A stretch of DNA of 32,292 nt from Candidatus Paracaedibacteraceae bacterium. GTDB taxonomy: Bacteria; Pseudomonadota; Alphaproteobacteria; Paracaedibacterales; CAIULA01. Position 1 is the stretch's first letter; the number at the start of each line of letters is the position of its first letter. The translations under genes were made by a program, and so were the position numbers. The notes below the pieces were generated by a model that saw nothing but the letters and a program-made list of their open reading frames with translations, did not search any database and was not told where the DNA came from. The stretch covers positions 1 through 32,292 of the forward strand of contig DAHVSZ010000007.1 in the NCBI GenBank assembly GCA_027328625.1, written 5' to 3'. Positions 9,085-16,564 of this stretch are shown in pieces.

Positions 9085-9229
9085 CATACTCCTTGAAACT
9101 TGTTGAAATGAATTCCACCCTCTATGCTTAATGACCAAGCTTTTATTATTTTTTCTTTCAATTGGATCCTTCGCTTAAAAAAATAATTCGGAGATACTTT
9201 ATAGATTGGCCAATTTTGAAAGCTCATCT
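9085..9229 (-). pseudogene. Remnant of an XRE-type regulator (C-terminal part)
   Basis: Minus strand 9229-9183 reads DELSKLANL, then, after a one-base shift, KVSPNYFF. This matches NELSKLANLYKVSPSYF of the XRE-type regulator at 12476-12706 both in protein and in DNA (roughly 85% over 47 bases). The frame then stays open to TGA at 9085. It overlaps the stop codon of the helical-repeat gene. It is a dead fragment of a helix-turn-helix gene, probably left by an old duplication. Confidence 0.55.
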
Positions 9230-9802
9230 TTTCCCATTACGTGATTGCTTTCCAAATCTCGGTTGCTGTCTTCTTTCTTGTATTTCTCTTTGAAGCTCAT
9301 ATAGTTCCATATTCAGATATCTACCTTTCTCTATTCCTAACCTTTCCGCCTCGGCTCTTATTGCTTTTGCCTGTTCAATTTCCTTCTGAAGTTCGGATAT
9401 CTCCATATGGGCACATCTACTTTTCTCAATCCCCAATGCCAATGCTTGAGATCTTATTTCTTGAGCTTGAGCTTGTTTCTGCTGCGATCTCGAAAAAGCC
9501 GTATTGCTATGCTTGTGGTTATTGTTATCTCCTGTGGGTGGTTGTTTTACTGCTGTTGCTTTATGTTCCTGGTCTAATTCTTTTGTTTGTTCACCTCTCA
9601 AATAGGGAAGGACTGTGTTTTTCAAATCATCATTTGAAAGAGTTCTAAGATCAACCCCCTCCAAAATACCCAATCTTTTTGCATGTGCTTTATAGCGCGC
9701 TCTAAACTGTGCGGGAGTTTCTTTTTCACACGAAACAGAAGGAGAAACTGAACTCGATAGCATGACAAATGCTAGAAGAGAAAGTGTCGAATAATTTTTC
9801 AT
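9224..9802 (-). CDS. Exported small protein with three helical repeats
   Basis: ATG 9802 gives a signal peptide (MKNYSTLSLLAFVMLSSSVS) and has AAGG nine bases upstream. The mature protein is basic and holds three related units of about 30 residues: YKAHAKRLGILEG, then RSQALALGIEKSRC..MEISELQKEI, then RAEAERLGIEKGRY..MELYELQREI. The spacer between units one and two is Gln/Asn/His-rich. The C-terminus is strongly basic (RRQQPRFGKQSRNGKR), which would suit nucleic-acid or membrane binding. The function is unknown. The 3' end overlaps a decayed regulator fragment. Confidence 0.7.
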   Translation of the reverse strand: MKNYSTLSLLAFVMLSSSVSPSVSCEKETPAQFRARYKAHAKRLGILEGVDLRTLSNDDLKNTVLPYLRGEQTKELDQEHKATAVKQPPTGDNNNHKHSNTAFSRSQQKQAQAQEIRSQALALGIEKSRCAHMEISELQKEIEQAKAIRAEAERLGIEKGRYLNMELYELQREIQERRQQPRFGKQSRNGKR

Positions 9803-10021
9803 AACAGCAACCTTATTTAAAAAAATAAAAGACTCAACCAATTTCACGAGACTAACAACAAGTGAATTTTATAACAGGAGAAAATCTCAAAAATGTGTTC
9901 TTATACGTTGAAAATATCCTGTCTAAAATTGGATTTAGTGTAGAAAACAACCTGCTGGTTTCTGAACCGTAATCTGTACAACACATAACCTTCAAAATTT
10001 AACAAAAATCTAATTGGCTTT

Positions 10022-10936
10022 TTAAATAGCCCACGCTACGGCATGCAATGCTCCAGAAGTATCTAGCTTCTTAAGATTCTGCTTTTGATCGCAAACCATC
10101 TTAAAAGCTTGGTGTCCTGGAAGATTAAAACTAGCCGTTAAAGAAAGTCCTTGTCTTTCTGTGGCCATTGAATCGGCAGAAGAGGTAATAATACCAAATG
10201 TATGAATGATGTCTGGGTGCTCAGGGGATACCCAAAGATTCGAGAAAAAAGAAGAAGAAAACCCTAAAAGAGCTTCCCAAGGTTTTTCTTTATCAAGCGG
10301 TAAACGTCGTTTTGGTGCTTGCAATGTTAATGAATGGGAACAAATACGCAGAACATTTTCAAGGGGATCTAATTGAATATCAAAGGCTTCTCCTGCTTGC
10401 AAAAATTGTCTTAACTTCACACGCTTACCAACGGTCTGATAAGTTCCTGAGGTACCTGTCTCGAAAGTAACGGTATAATTAAGTGACAATTCGGATTTTT
10501 CCAGATATCCAGAAGATAAGGATGGCAACGGTTTTGGTGAATAGGACGCCGCTTCTTTTTCAACTTGATCAATTTCTTTAAAAATTTCCCACACATCTTT
10601 GTAACGACCTAAAGAAAAGTACTTTTGAAATTCTCCTTCAGCAAACTTGTATCCTTTTCTCTCAAAGGCATTCTGACAATCTCGTTGCAGATCATCAAAC
10701 CATTTTTGCCCCTGCCCTACATCTTGATTTAGAACATGAAGCACGATCGTTTTAGGTGTTTCTAAATCTATTGATTCCTTTACTGGTTTTGTATCACCAG
10801 TTGTAACACTCGATCGAGGTATCTCACGTCCTCGCTTTTTAGAGCTGATTGGATTTAAATCATCTTTCTCAGCAGAAAAGGCTTTCTCAAAAGTTGAAGT
10901 CATGAGCAAAATGAACAACAACGATAAAATCTTCAT
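10022..10936 (-). CDS. Exported protein of unknown function downstream of the RNase III gene
   Basis: ATG 10936 follows GGAGG at good spacing, and MKILSLLFILLMTSTFEKAFSA-like residues form a signal peptide. It begins 33 bases after the stop of the exported RNase III gene, so the two are probably one operon. A segment near residues 75-95, QKWFDDLQRDC..ERKGYKF, resembles the C-terminal tail of the RNase III protein (KQWDRFTREC.ERNGYEI), hinting at a shared small module. The remainder looks like beta-rich sequence without a motif I recognise. Confidence 0.75.
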   Translation of the reverse strand: MKILSLLFILLMTSTFEKAFSAEKDDLNPISSKKRGREIPRSSVTTGDTKPVKESIDLETPKTIVLHVLNQDVGQGQKWFDDLQRDCQNAFERKGYKFAEGEFQKYFSLGRYKDVWEIFKEIDQVEKEAASYSPKPLPSLSSGYLEKSELSLNYTVTFETGTSGTYQTVGKRVKLRQFLQAGEAFDIQLDPLENVLRICSHSLTLQAPKRRLPLDKEKPWEALLGFSSSFFSNLWVSPEHPDIIHTFGIITSSADSMATERQGLSLTASFNLPGHQAFKMVCDQKQNLKKLDTSGALHAVAWAI

Positions 10937-10969
10937 AAACGCCTCCAAAATTTGATGAAATCAAAACTC

Positions 10970-12412
10970 TCAGTAACGACGAGATATAACCTGGACCATT
11001 ATCTTTGGTTTAGAAACGTCAATCTCATAACCATTTCTTTCACACTCACGAGTGAATCTATCCCATTGTTTGTCTTTTGCCTTACAAGTTGTTAGGTTAA
11101 GTTTATTCCAAATGGCCAACATTGCATTGTGTTGCGCTTCACTTTCATCCTGCCCTGTTGCCTTTTGGACAATAGTGTCGCCCTCTTCTGTATAAATTGT
11201 CAGGGTAACTTGCATTTTTCTTTGACTGGAATCATCCGATCTTTCAATATCATGAGCTGTTGGACGCATTGCTCCCCCATTTGCAGAGGCTGGCACTGCT
11301 GCTTCTATCTGAAGCATTATTTCTAAGACGGGAGATAAGACATCAAATACCCTTCCTGTTTTACAAAGGGGAGGATTGTCTGCTTTCCAATCCAAATTGA
11401 TAGCACCAATAAGAGCTTCAAAGGCATCTGCATAAACCTTGCTCTCACTAGAACTCGGATTAAAACGTACAAATTTAGAAAGACCCAAAGCTCTATAACG
11501 ATCAGCAAAATAGGTGTTTCTGGTTTTGGGTTCAAAATATTTTTGCATTTCTCCTGGTGAAGAAAAACTATCAAAATCCATTTTTGAAGCAACAAGTCCA
11601 GCGATAAGCCTATCCCCAATAAATTCCAATCTCTCGAAAAGAGTCGATCCTGGTACACTACTGTGAACAAAAGCCGCCTTTAAAAGATCAGGGTTTTTAA
11701 AAGGATATCCTGTAATGCGATTAATTTTTCCGATCTCTTCTTTTGTAAAACCCTGAATAACCGTTCCTCGTGGCGCTTGAGCCACTCCAGCTGATAATGG
11801 AAAATTAGGAATGCTTCTTGTTGTTTCTTCGTTGACCCTCCTCGATTCTCTTTCTTTTAAGGCTAAAGTTCTTTCTAATTCCTCTTTGCTTCGTCTTAAA
11901 AGACCTAATTGGGTTTCTACCTGTTTTAAATTCTCTGCTAGTCTAAGCTTTCCTCCTTCAGATTCTCTGAGGGCTCTATCCTTAAGGGTAAGAGATTCTC
12001 TTAAACTCTCATTCTCTTGTTGCAACTCATCCGTCTGCCTTTTGAGCTGTCTATAACAACCACTTAAGGCGTTTTTGTATTCTACCAAGCCAGCAATTTG
12101 CCTGGATAAAGCAACTATATTAGCCTCTAAACTTGCGTCAGAATTGGCTGCAAAAATACCTCTTCTATCATTTTCAAGCGATCTTATCGTCTCTTTGGCT
12201 CTATCTCCTAAAACAACTGTTTTTTTACCATACCCAAGGAGATTGCCTCCGACTGCAACCGTTTCATCTCTTCCATCTAGAGGGATGCTTTTAAAGTTTG
12301 TTCTAATCCCATGAGAAGAAAATCCGTCAATCAAAATGATTGGATCTAGAGGGCAAGCCGCAGAGTTTGCTAAGATCAGAACCAAAAACACAATCAGAAA
12401 ATTATTTTTCAT
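10970..12412 (-). CDS. Exported RNase III-domain protein with coiled coil and dsRBD-like tail
   Basis: ATG 12412 (or TTG 12415, with better spacing from AAAGGA) opens a 480/481-residue protein. Numbering from the TTG: residues 1-21 are a signal peptide (NNFLIVFLVLILANSAAC); 95-195 are a long charged coiled coil; 228-345 are an RNase III domain; 400-441 look like the second half of a double-stranded RNA-binding domain (TIYTEEGD..ESEAQHNAMLAIWNKL). The RNase III signature is FERLEFIGDRLIAG with E261, E264 and D268, and VYADAFEALIGA supplies D330 and E333, so the five expected acidic positions are kept. Housekeeping RNase III is about 225 residues, cytoplasmic and lacks the first 220 residues. 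An exported or envelope-anchored nuclease acting outside the cell or on a host is inferred, not shown. The Cys at the end of the signal could be a lipobox variant. Confidence 0.9.
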   Translation of the reverse strand: MKNNFLIVFLVLILANSAACPLDPIILIDGFSSHGIRTNFKSIPLDGRDETVAVGGNLLGYGKKTVVLGDRAKETIRSLENDRRGIFAANSDASLEANIVALSRQIAGLVEYKNALSGCYRQLKRQTDELQQENESLRESLTLKDRALRESEGGKLRLAENLKQVETQLGLLRRSKEELERTLALKERESRRVNEETTRSIPNFPLSAGVAQAPRGTVIQGFTKEEIGKINRITGYPFKNPDLLKAAFVHSSVPGSTLFERLEFIGDRLIAGLVASKMDFDSFSSPGEMQKYFEPKTRNTYFADRYRALGLSKFVRFNPSSSESKVYADAFEALIGAINLDWKADNPPLCKTGRVFDVLSPVLEIMLQIEAAVPASANGGAMRPTAHDIERSDDSSQRKMQVTLTIYTEEGDTIVQKATGQDESEAQHNAMLAIWNKLNLTTCKAKDKQWDRFTRECERNGYEIDVSKPKIMVQVISRRY

Positions 12413-12475
12413 CAATTCTATGTTTTCCTTTGTTTAGATAAAACCAAATAGGTAAGCTTTAAATCACCATCATTC

Positions 12476-12706
12476 TCAAACACATATCCCGCCCAAGAAA
12501 TAACTCGGCGATACCTTATAAAGATTGGCTAATTTTGAAAGCTCATTCGTTGTAATTGCTTTGTAACCACCTTCATATTGTTCTAAATCCTGTACAGAAA
12601 TATCAACCGCCTTCGATACGTACGTCAAAGCCAACCCAAGTCAGCAACGATGCTCTCTTAGGCGTCGACACAAGTACTCTGTTCCATAAGTCACATACAC
12701 TGACAT
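12476..12706 (-). pseudogene. XRE-family helix-turn-helix regulator with an in-frame TGA
   Basis: ATG 12706 follows AAGGAGAAGAG, a near-perfect ribosome binding site. The frame reads MSVYVTYGTEYLCRRLREHRC, hits TGA at 12641-12643, and continues in the same frame with LGLALTYVSKAVDIS, ISVQDLEQYEGGYKAI and ELSKLANLYKVSPSYFLGG to TGA at 12476. This is a complete Cro/C1-type helix-turn-helix domain apart from the nonsense codon, which a single CGA-to-TGA change explains. TGA is clearly a stop elsewhere in the window (for example at the end of the RNase III gene). It sits between a small coiled-coil gene (15 bases upstream) and the RNase III gene (63 bases downstream), so it may once have regulated them. 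Confidence 0.75.
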
Positions 12707-12721
12707 CTCTTCTCCTTCATC

Positions 12722-13009
12722 TTATTCAGAGTGTTTTTTCTGGTTTTTGTTGGCAATATTGACGATATGTTGGGCAGTATGCCCTATTTGACAAACACTG
12801 CTTTCCATCTCTTTTAAGAGACTTTTAATTTTATCCCCTTCTCTTTCACCAAGTTCTCCTTCTTTGATGGTTGCCATAAACTCGATCAACAGAGAGTGCG
12901 TCTTCTCCATCAAAGACAGGTATTTCTTCAATTCTTCAATTTCCAAGCTACTTCCAGACTGTTTTGACAGAAGCTCTCCCCTTTTGGCTTCCATTTTGGA
13001 AGATTTCAC
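12722..13009 (-). CDS. Small coiled-coil protein upstream of the XRE regulator
   Basis: GTG 13009 with GAAGAGA upstream gives 95 residues; ATG 12994 is an alternative start. The protein is charged and helical throughout (EIEELKKYLSLMEKTHSLL and SLLKEMESSVCQI), with no signal peptide or known motif. It is followed after 15 bases by the broken XRE regulator, and the ribosome binding site of that regulator lies in this spacer, so the two form a small operon. The function is unknown. Confidence 0.6.
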   Translation of the reverse strand: MKSSKMEAKRGELLSKQSGSSLEIEELKKYLSLMEKTHSLLIEFMATIKEGELGEREGDKIKSLLKEMESSVCQIGHTAQHIVNIANKNQKKHSE

Positions 13010-13202
13010 AATTTATCTCTTCAAACTTGTCTGTACGCTGTCTCGTGCCTATTTTATAGTCGAAAGTGCCCCTACACTATCCCTGTGTGTAGTTTTAACT
13101 CTTCGATAGGTTTTCAAACAGGTTAAAACAAAAACGTTTTTCTAATGAAGATTTATGATACCCTCTGTGATTGTTAAGTACCTTACTTACGAAAGCTCTA
13201 CA

Positions 13203-14020
13203 GTGCCAGAATTACCCGAAGTTGAAACTGTCAGGCGAGGGGTTCTTCAGAATAAGATTTTGATCAATGTTCAGACCTTTAGAGAATGTTTACGTTATCT
13301 TTTTCCGCCTTCCTTTACCAATCGCCTCAAAGGACAAACGATTAAGGCTTTAGAAAGGCGAGCCAAGTATTTGCTATTTCATTTAAGCAATGATCAAACG
13401 TTGATCATCCACCTTGGCATGTCAGGAAGATTTCGATTTGATCCTCCAGAAGCATTCATCCCTCAAAAACACGATCATGTTATTTTTCAAACGTTTCACA
13501 ACACAATTGCCTATAACGATGTTAGACGATTTGGTTTGATGGATTTAACGCCAACACAAACTTGGCCCGATCATCGTCATTTCAAAAATCTCGACCCTGA
13601 ACCTTTTGATCGAACCTTTGATTTAGGATTGTTCCATAAAAAACTCACTCATCGTCAACAACCCATCAAAGTTGCCCTTTTAGATCAACAACTGATTGTT
13701 GGGGTTGGTATATCTATGCCAGTGAAAGCTTATGGCACAGTGAGATTAATCCTAATCGCTGCTGTCATTCTTTGACTTTAAAAGAAACAGCGAAATTGCT
13801 TGCCAACATCAGAGATGTTTTAAGTCGAGCCATTGAGGCAGGGGGATCAACTTTAAAGGATCATCAACAACCTGATGGTAAACTTGGGTATTTTCAGCAT
13901 CAGTTTTCTGTCTACGGCCAACACCTCGAACCTTGTTTGCGGCTGGGATGTAAAGGTTATATCAAGAAGATTAACCAAGCGGGTCGATCTACTTTTTATT
14001 GCGAGAGTTGTCAGAGATGA
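13203..14020 (+). pseudogene. mutM: Formamidopyrimidine-DNA glycosylase, frameshifted
   Basis: GTG 13203 begins the diagnostic PELPEVETVRRG, in which the Pro after the start and the following Glu are the catalytic residues of base excision repair of oxidised purines. The helix-two-turn-helix region and the C-terminal zinc finger (C-x4-C in CLRLGC and C-x2-C in FYCESC) are also present. The frame breaks at about 13709-13711: expected GVGNIYASE appears as GVGISMPVK, consistent with loss of two bases at GGTATATC, and the remainder (13750-14020) is in another frame. As read, the zinc finger would be lost and the enzyme dead. The intact downstream sequence suggests a very recent break or a read error. 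Confidence 0.88.
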
Positions 14021-14129
14021 TTTTTTTTCATCAATCTCATGTCAATTTTTCAGTATCAATTTTTAAGTTGCCATCTCTAAAAATATTAGCTACGTTTTCT
14101 GCGTCGACAATTCTATTACCTAGATCCTT

Positions 14130-14405
14130 ATGGCTTTAAGCGAAAAACAAAACCAACTCATCGCAAACATTGATTTTAGGGTGAATCGTATTCTCTCAAA
14201 GAGCGATTGTGAGAGGGATATATTAAAACCTCTAACGGAAGTCAGAGTTGATGACTTTAAAATTATCTTACAGGCTTATGAAAAAGGGAAACTGAGGTCG
14301 TATTATCAACGCTACAAAGGTTTTTACCAGTTGGTCAAATTATTGGACGAGATAGCGCTGAGGCTTTCTCAAAGAAGATGTTCTTCCCCTACGACTCTTC
14401 ATTAA
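14130..14405 (+). CDS. Small hypothetical protein, 91 aa
   Basis: ATG 14130 opens a plausible soluble helical protein (IANIDFRVNRILSKSDCERD, RSYYQRYKGFYQLVKLLDEI). No ribosome binding site is obvious and I recognise no family. It lies in the same direction as mutM, 109 bases after it, and converges on the PLD gene. The last ten residues overlap a hairpin and look untypical, so the original 3' end may have been altered. Confidence 0.5.
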   Translation: MALSEKQNQLIANIDFRVNRILSKSDCERDILKPLTEVRVDDFKIILQAYEKGKLRSYYQRYKGFYQLVKLLDEIALRLSQRRCSSPTTLH

Positions 14406-14412
14406 GAGTAGG
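14388..14412. terminator. Hairpin between convergent genes
   Basis: ACTCTT CATT AAGAGT forms a perfect 6-bp stem extended by CCT/AGG across a three-base bulge. It lies at the meeting point of the 91-aa gene and the PLD gene and could end transcripts from both sides. T tracts are poor. Confidence 0.4.
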
Positions 14413-14418
14413 TTTAGT

Positions 14419-15018
14419 TCAGCGACTAGAAACAGCGAGACGTTCGTCAAAGTTTAAAACATATTGCTTGGCAACATCTTTATTTTTAATCACAATGATG
14501 TTTTCAGCATTGCGATATTCGGCTGCTTTTGTAAAATTATACGAACCTGTTAGCACAGTGGTATCATCGACAATGATAATCTTGTTGTGTGCAATTGCTG
14601 GTTTCTCATCGAAAAAGATCTCTATCTCTTGTTGTGCCAATTCTTTCATTTGGGTATGTGAAGCTGTTCGTTGGCTTTTATCAGCGATCACCATCACTCT
14701 GATTCCTTTTAAATGAGCCTTTATCAAGGCATGGGCAATCTCTTTGGATGTAAAAGAATAACTCTGCACCCGAATCGTTTTCTGAGCTTTTTGAATTGTT
14801 TCCAAAATAAGAGGAAGACACTCATAGGTTGGTGTGAAGCACGTCTGACAAACAATGCCCTCTTGACTTTGAATAAGTGGAGGAAGAGAAGGAGTTTTAA
14901 AAACATCCTGTACCGTATAGCCTGCACCAAAAGAAATAACAGCTACGCTCAGTAAAACTGGATCCTTTAAAAAGGCTGTCCATAAGGTAAGAAACTTAAA
15001 AGATTTTCGTCTTCTCAA
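14419..15018 (-). CDS. Membrane-anchored phospholipase D-family nuclease (Nuc-like)
   Basis: The start is TTG 15018, with AGGGGGC six bases upstream and no suitable ATG nearby. Residues 18-34 form one hydrophobic segment (PVLLSVAVISFGAGYTV), an anchor or uncleaved signal. One HKD motif is present: H144, K146 and D151 in AHNKIIIVDD, then GSYNF and NAEN. Single-HKD proteins of about 180-200 residues belong to the Nuc/EDTA-resistant endonuclease group, which dimerise to build the active site and are found in the envelope of many intracellular bacteria, including rickettsial PLD. Substrate (DNA or phospholipid) cannot be told from sequence alone. Confidence 0.85.
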   Translation of the reverse strand: MRRRKSFKFLTLWTAFLKDPVLLSVAVISFGAGYTVQDVFKTPSLPPLIQSQEGIVCQTCFTPTYECLPLILETIQKAQKTIRVQSYSFTSKEIAHALIKAHLKGIRVMVIADKSQRTASHTQMKELAQQEIEIFFDEKPAIAHNKIIIVDDTTVLTGSYNFTKAAEYRNAENIIVIKNKDVAKQYVLNFDERLAVSSR

Positions 15019-15043
15019 TTAAAGCCCCCTACCCTATTTTGTG

Positions 15044-15066
15044 CCGTTAAGCTTATTTGTTAACGG
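15044..15066. repeat. Inverted repeat over the HU stop codon
   Basis: CCGTTAA and TTAACGG form a perfect 7-bp inverted repeat around a 9-base loop, overlapping the last codons of the HU gene. It could be a terminator for HU, but no T run follows on the minus strand. Confidence 0.35.
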
Positions 15067-15334
15067 ATTCTTTCAGCTCTTTACCGGCTCTAAAGACAGG
15101 ACGTTTGCTGGCTTTAATTTTAATTGTTTCGCCAGTTCGTGGGTTACGGCCATTTCTTGCTGCTGATTTATGGACAGAAAAGCTACCAAAACCAATTAAT
15201 CTTACTTCTTCTCCCTTTTTAAGAGAGGATCCTATTCCAGCTAAAACAGCTTCCAATGCTTTTTGAGCATCAACTTTTGTGAGTTTGGTTTCAGCGGCTA
15301 CATAGCTCACCAGTTCTGTTTTCCCCATTGCCAT
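15053..15334 (-). CDS. HU-family nucleoid DNA-binding protein
   Basis: ATG 15334 follows AAAGGAG at ideal spacing and gives 93 residues, the normal HU length. The helical dimerisation half (KTELVSYVAAETKLTKVDAQ) is followed by the family signature GFGSFSVHKSAARNGRNPRT and the beta-arm with the intercalating Pro region, then FRAGKELKESVN. HU bends DNA without strong sequence preference and shapes the nucleoid; IHF-alpha/beta would have different arm residues. The gene stands alone with its own promoter region, in which an inverted DnaA-box pair also lies. Confidence 0.95.
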   Translation of the reverse strand: MAMGKTELVSYVAAETKLTKVDAQKALEAVLAGIGSSLKKGEEVRLIGFGSFSVHKSAARNGRNPRTGETIKIKASKRPVFRAGKELKESVNK

Positions 15335-15382
15335 AATTGTATTCTCCTTTGTAATTAAACGAACGCAGCCCTTTGCGTTTCA

Positions 15383-15411
15383 TGTATAAATTGAAGCAGA
15401 TTCCGAAACAA
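15383..15411 (-). promoter_or_regulatory. Possible HU promoter
   Basis: On the minus strand TTGTTT (15411-15406) and TATACA (15388-15383) are separated by 17 bases, a fair sigma-70 match about 50 bases upstream of the HU start. A small stem-loop, AACGCA/TGCGTT at 15362-15379, lies in the inferred leader. Confidence 0.4.
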
Positions 15412-15485
15412 GTGACAATGCAGAGATTGATAAGAATTTTCTCTGTTTTATAAAGATGGCACAAAAAACAAAGTTGCGTGAATTG

Positions 15486-15508
15486 TTATCCACAGATTAT
15501 GTGGATAA
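15486..15508. promoter_or_regulatory. Inverted pair of consensus DnaA boxes
   Basis: TTATCCACA at 15486-15494 and its exact inverse TGTGGATAA at 15500-15508 face each other across five bases. Both match the consensus TTATNCACA perfectly. A GTTAAC-containing direct repeat (GGTTAAC at 15549 and 15560) lies 40 bases away. The pair sits about 150 bases upstream of HU and could titrate DnaA, regulate HU, or be part of an origin; the neighbourhood is not a recognisable chromosomal oriC. Confidence 0.65.
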
Positions 15509-15581
15509 CCCCCTTAGAACTCCTTTCCATTAAATGAAAAATATGAATGGTTAACAGGAGGTTAACGGTCGTGATTAAATT

Positions 15582-15872
15582 TTAGGCGATGCAATTGATG
15601 TCATTGGAATATTTTCTAGCTATCAACTCGTAGTTGCAGCCAATTCTGTTCTGAGAGTTCAGCCTTTTATTGAGAACTTTATCAATAAAAACTTGAGCTT
15701 CCTCTAGGGTATAAAAGCTGTGATTTTTCTGAGTCGTGCCACCACTATATCGTCCATAAGCAGTTAATACTAACCAGCTATCAAATAATCCTCTATCAAG
15801 CCAGATCTCATACACGCGGTTTAAATTAGATTCTGGCTTCGTGGCTCGCAAAATCAAATGAAGATATGGCAT
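15582..15872 (-). CDS. WGR-domain protein
   Basis: ATG 15872 gives 96 residues; a TTG at 15881 is also possible and neither has a clear ribosome binding site. The whole protein is one WGR-like domain: YEIWLDRGLFDSW, then VLTAYGRYSGG (the motif reads YGR instead of WGR), then a FYTLEEAQVFIDKVLNKR helix. WGR domains occur in PARP proteins and as free bacterial proteins beside DNA-modifying genes, and are thought to bind nucleic acid. The partner here is not evident. Confidence 0.7.
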   Translation of the reverse strand: MPYLHLILRATKPESNLNRVYEIWLDRGLFDSWLVLTAYGRYSGGTTQKNHSFYTLEEAQVFIDKVLNKRLNSQNRIGCNYELIARKYSNDINCIA

Positions 15873-16042
15873 TTTGTTCAATTCATATTATCAAAACGCA
15901 TGAGTCCCATGTCCTTTTAACACATTCCTGGAAAAATTTGAATTAGCAGTGATTTTATGGTTTTAACGATCGTTTTCTAAATAGATTTTTTATAGTAATT
16001 AGGCCGCTGATTTTGATGGTGGGTTTCTTTATTTGAATAGCT

Positions 16043-16492
16043 TTAAAATTTAAACTCATATCTATTTATTTCTTTGCAGCTAACCTCTCTAAATGGGGCA
16101 TCTTTTAAAATTTTTTCTAGTTCAGCATTAAATTCCCATTCATGTTCTAAAAAACACCACTCAACGAGTGCCCAACCTTTTTCTTCATCGCTTTCTTTAT
16201 CATCCTCAATAAAAATTACACCGATACACTTATCTAATTTTTGATCGTACTTATGCACCTCGGTATATATCTGCAAGACATCTAAACTTTTTGATTTGTC
16301 TTCTCTCAGCCAAGGAATAAAAATAAACCCGCAATTTAACCGAGGGAATGCAATCCTATAAGGTAATTGATACACTCCTGCACAGGCATCTTTTCTTGCA
16401 AGCTTAAAGCGTAACAAAAACTCTTTTAATTCACCCCTCCTTAATTTTGCAAGTTCTTGAATAAAAAAATAATAGTCTGTAGATCGATTGAA
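16043..16492 (-). pseudogene. 3' part of an IS-interrupted nuclease-like gene
   Basis: From 16417 (a TTG) to 16043 the frame encodes 124 residues with no proper start or ribosome binding site, and the same frame extends upstream toward the IS end through FFIQELAKLRRGELKEFLLR. The direction is the same as the truncated gene at 17107-17837, and the element at 16493-17106 lies exactly between. Joining the flanks restores one reading frame only if one T is added in a T7 tract near 16462, so a frameshift may accompany the insertion. This fragment would be the C-terminal domain; it has no motif I know (AFPRLNCGFIFIPW, GWALVEWCFLEHEWEF). Confidence 0.6.
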
Positions 16493-16504
16493 CTGAAGTC
16501 AGTT

Positions 16505-16525
16505 ACTCCCACTAGAAGTGGGAGT
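16505..16525. repeat. Right-end hairpin of the IS
   Basis: Perfect 8-bp stem (ACTCCCAC/GTGGGAGT) with loop TAGAA. Transposases of this family recognise such imperfectly placed hairpins as single strands. Confidence 0.8.
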
Positions 16526-16564
16526 TTGTAGATGAACCGCTCAAAGCGGATTTGTGTTACTTAA

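Noticed and set aside
12476-12706. TGA read as tryptophan (altered genetic code)
   Set aside because: An in-frame TGA in the regulator invites this idea, but TGA ends several intact genes cleanly here, including the RNase III gene, and Arg rather than Trp is expected at that position.
14021-14060. T-rich hairpin as a mutM terminator
   Set aside because: GATGA and TCATC can pair, but the T run is in the loop rather than after the stem.
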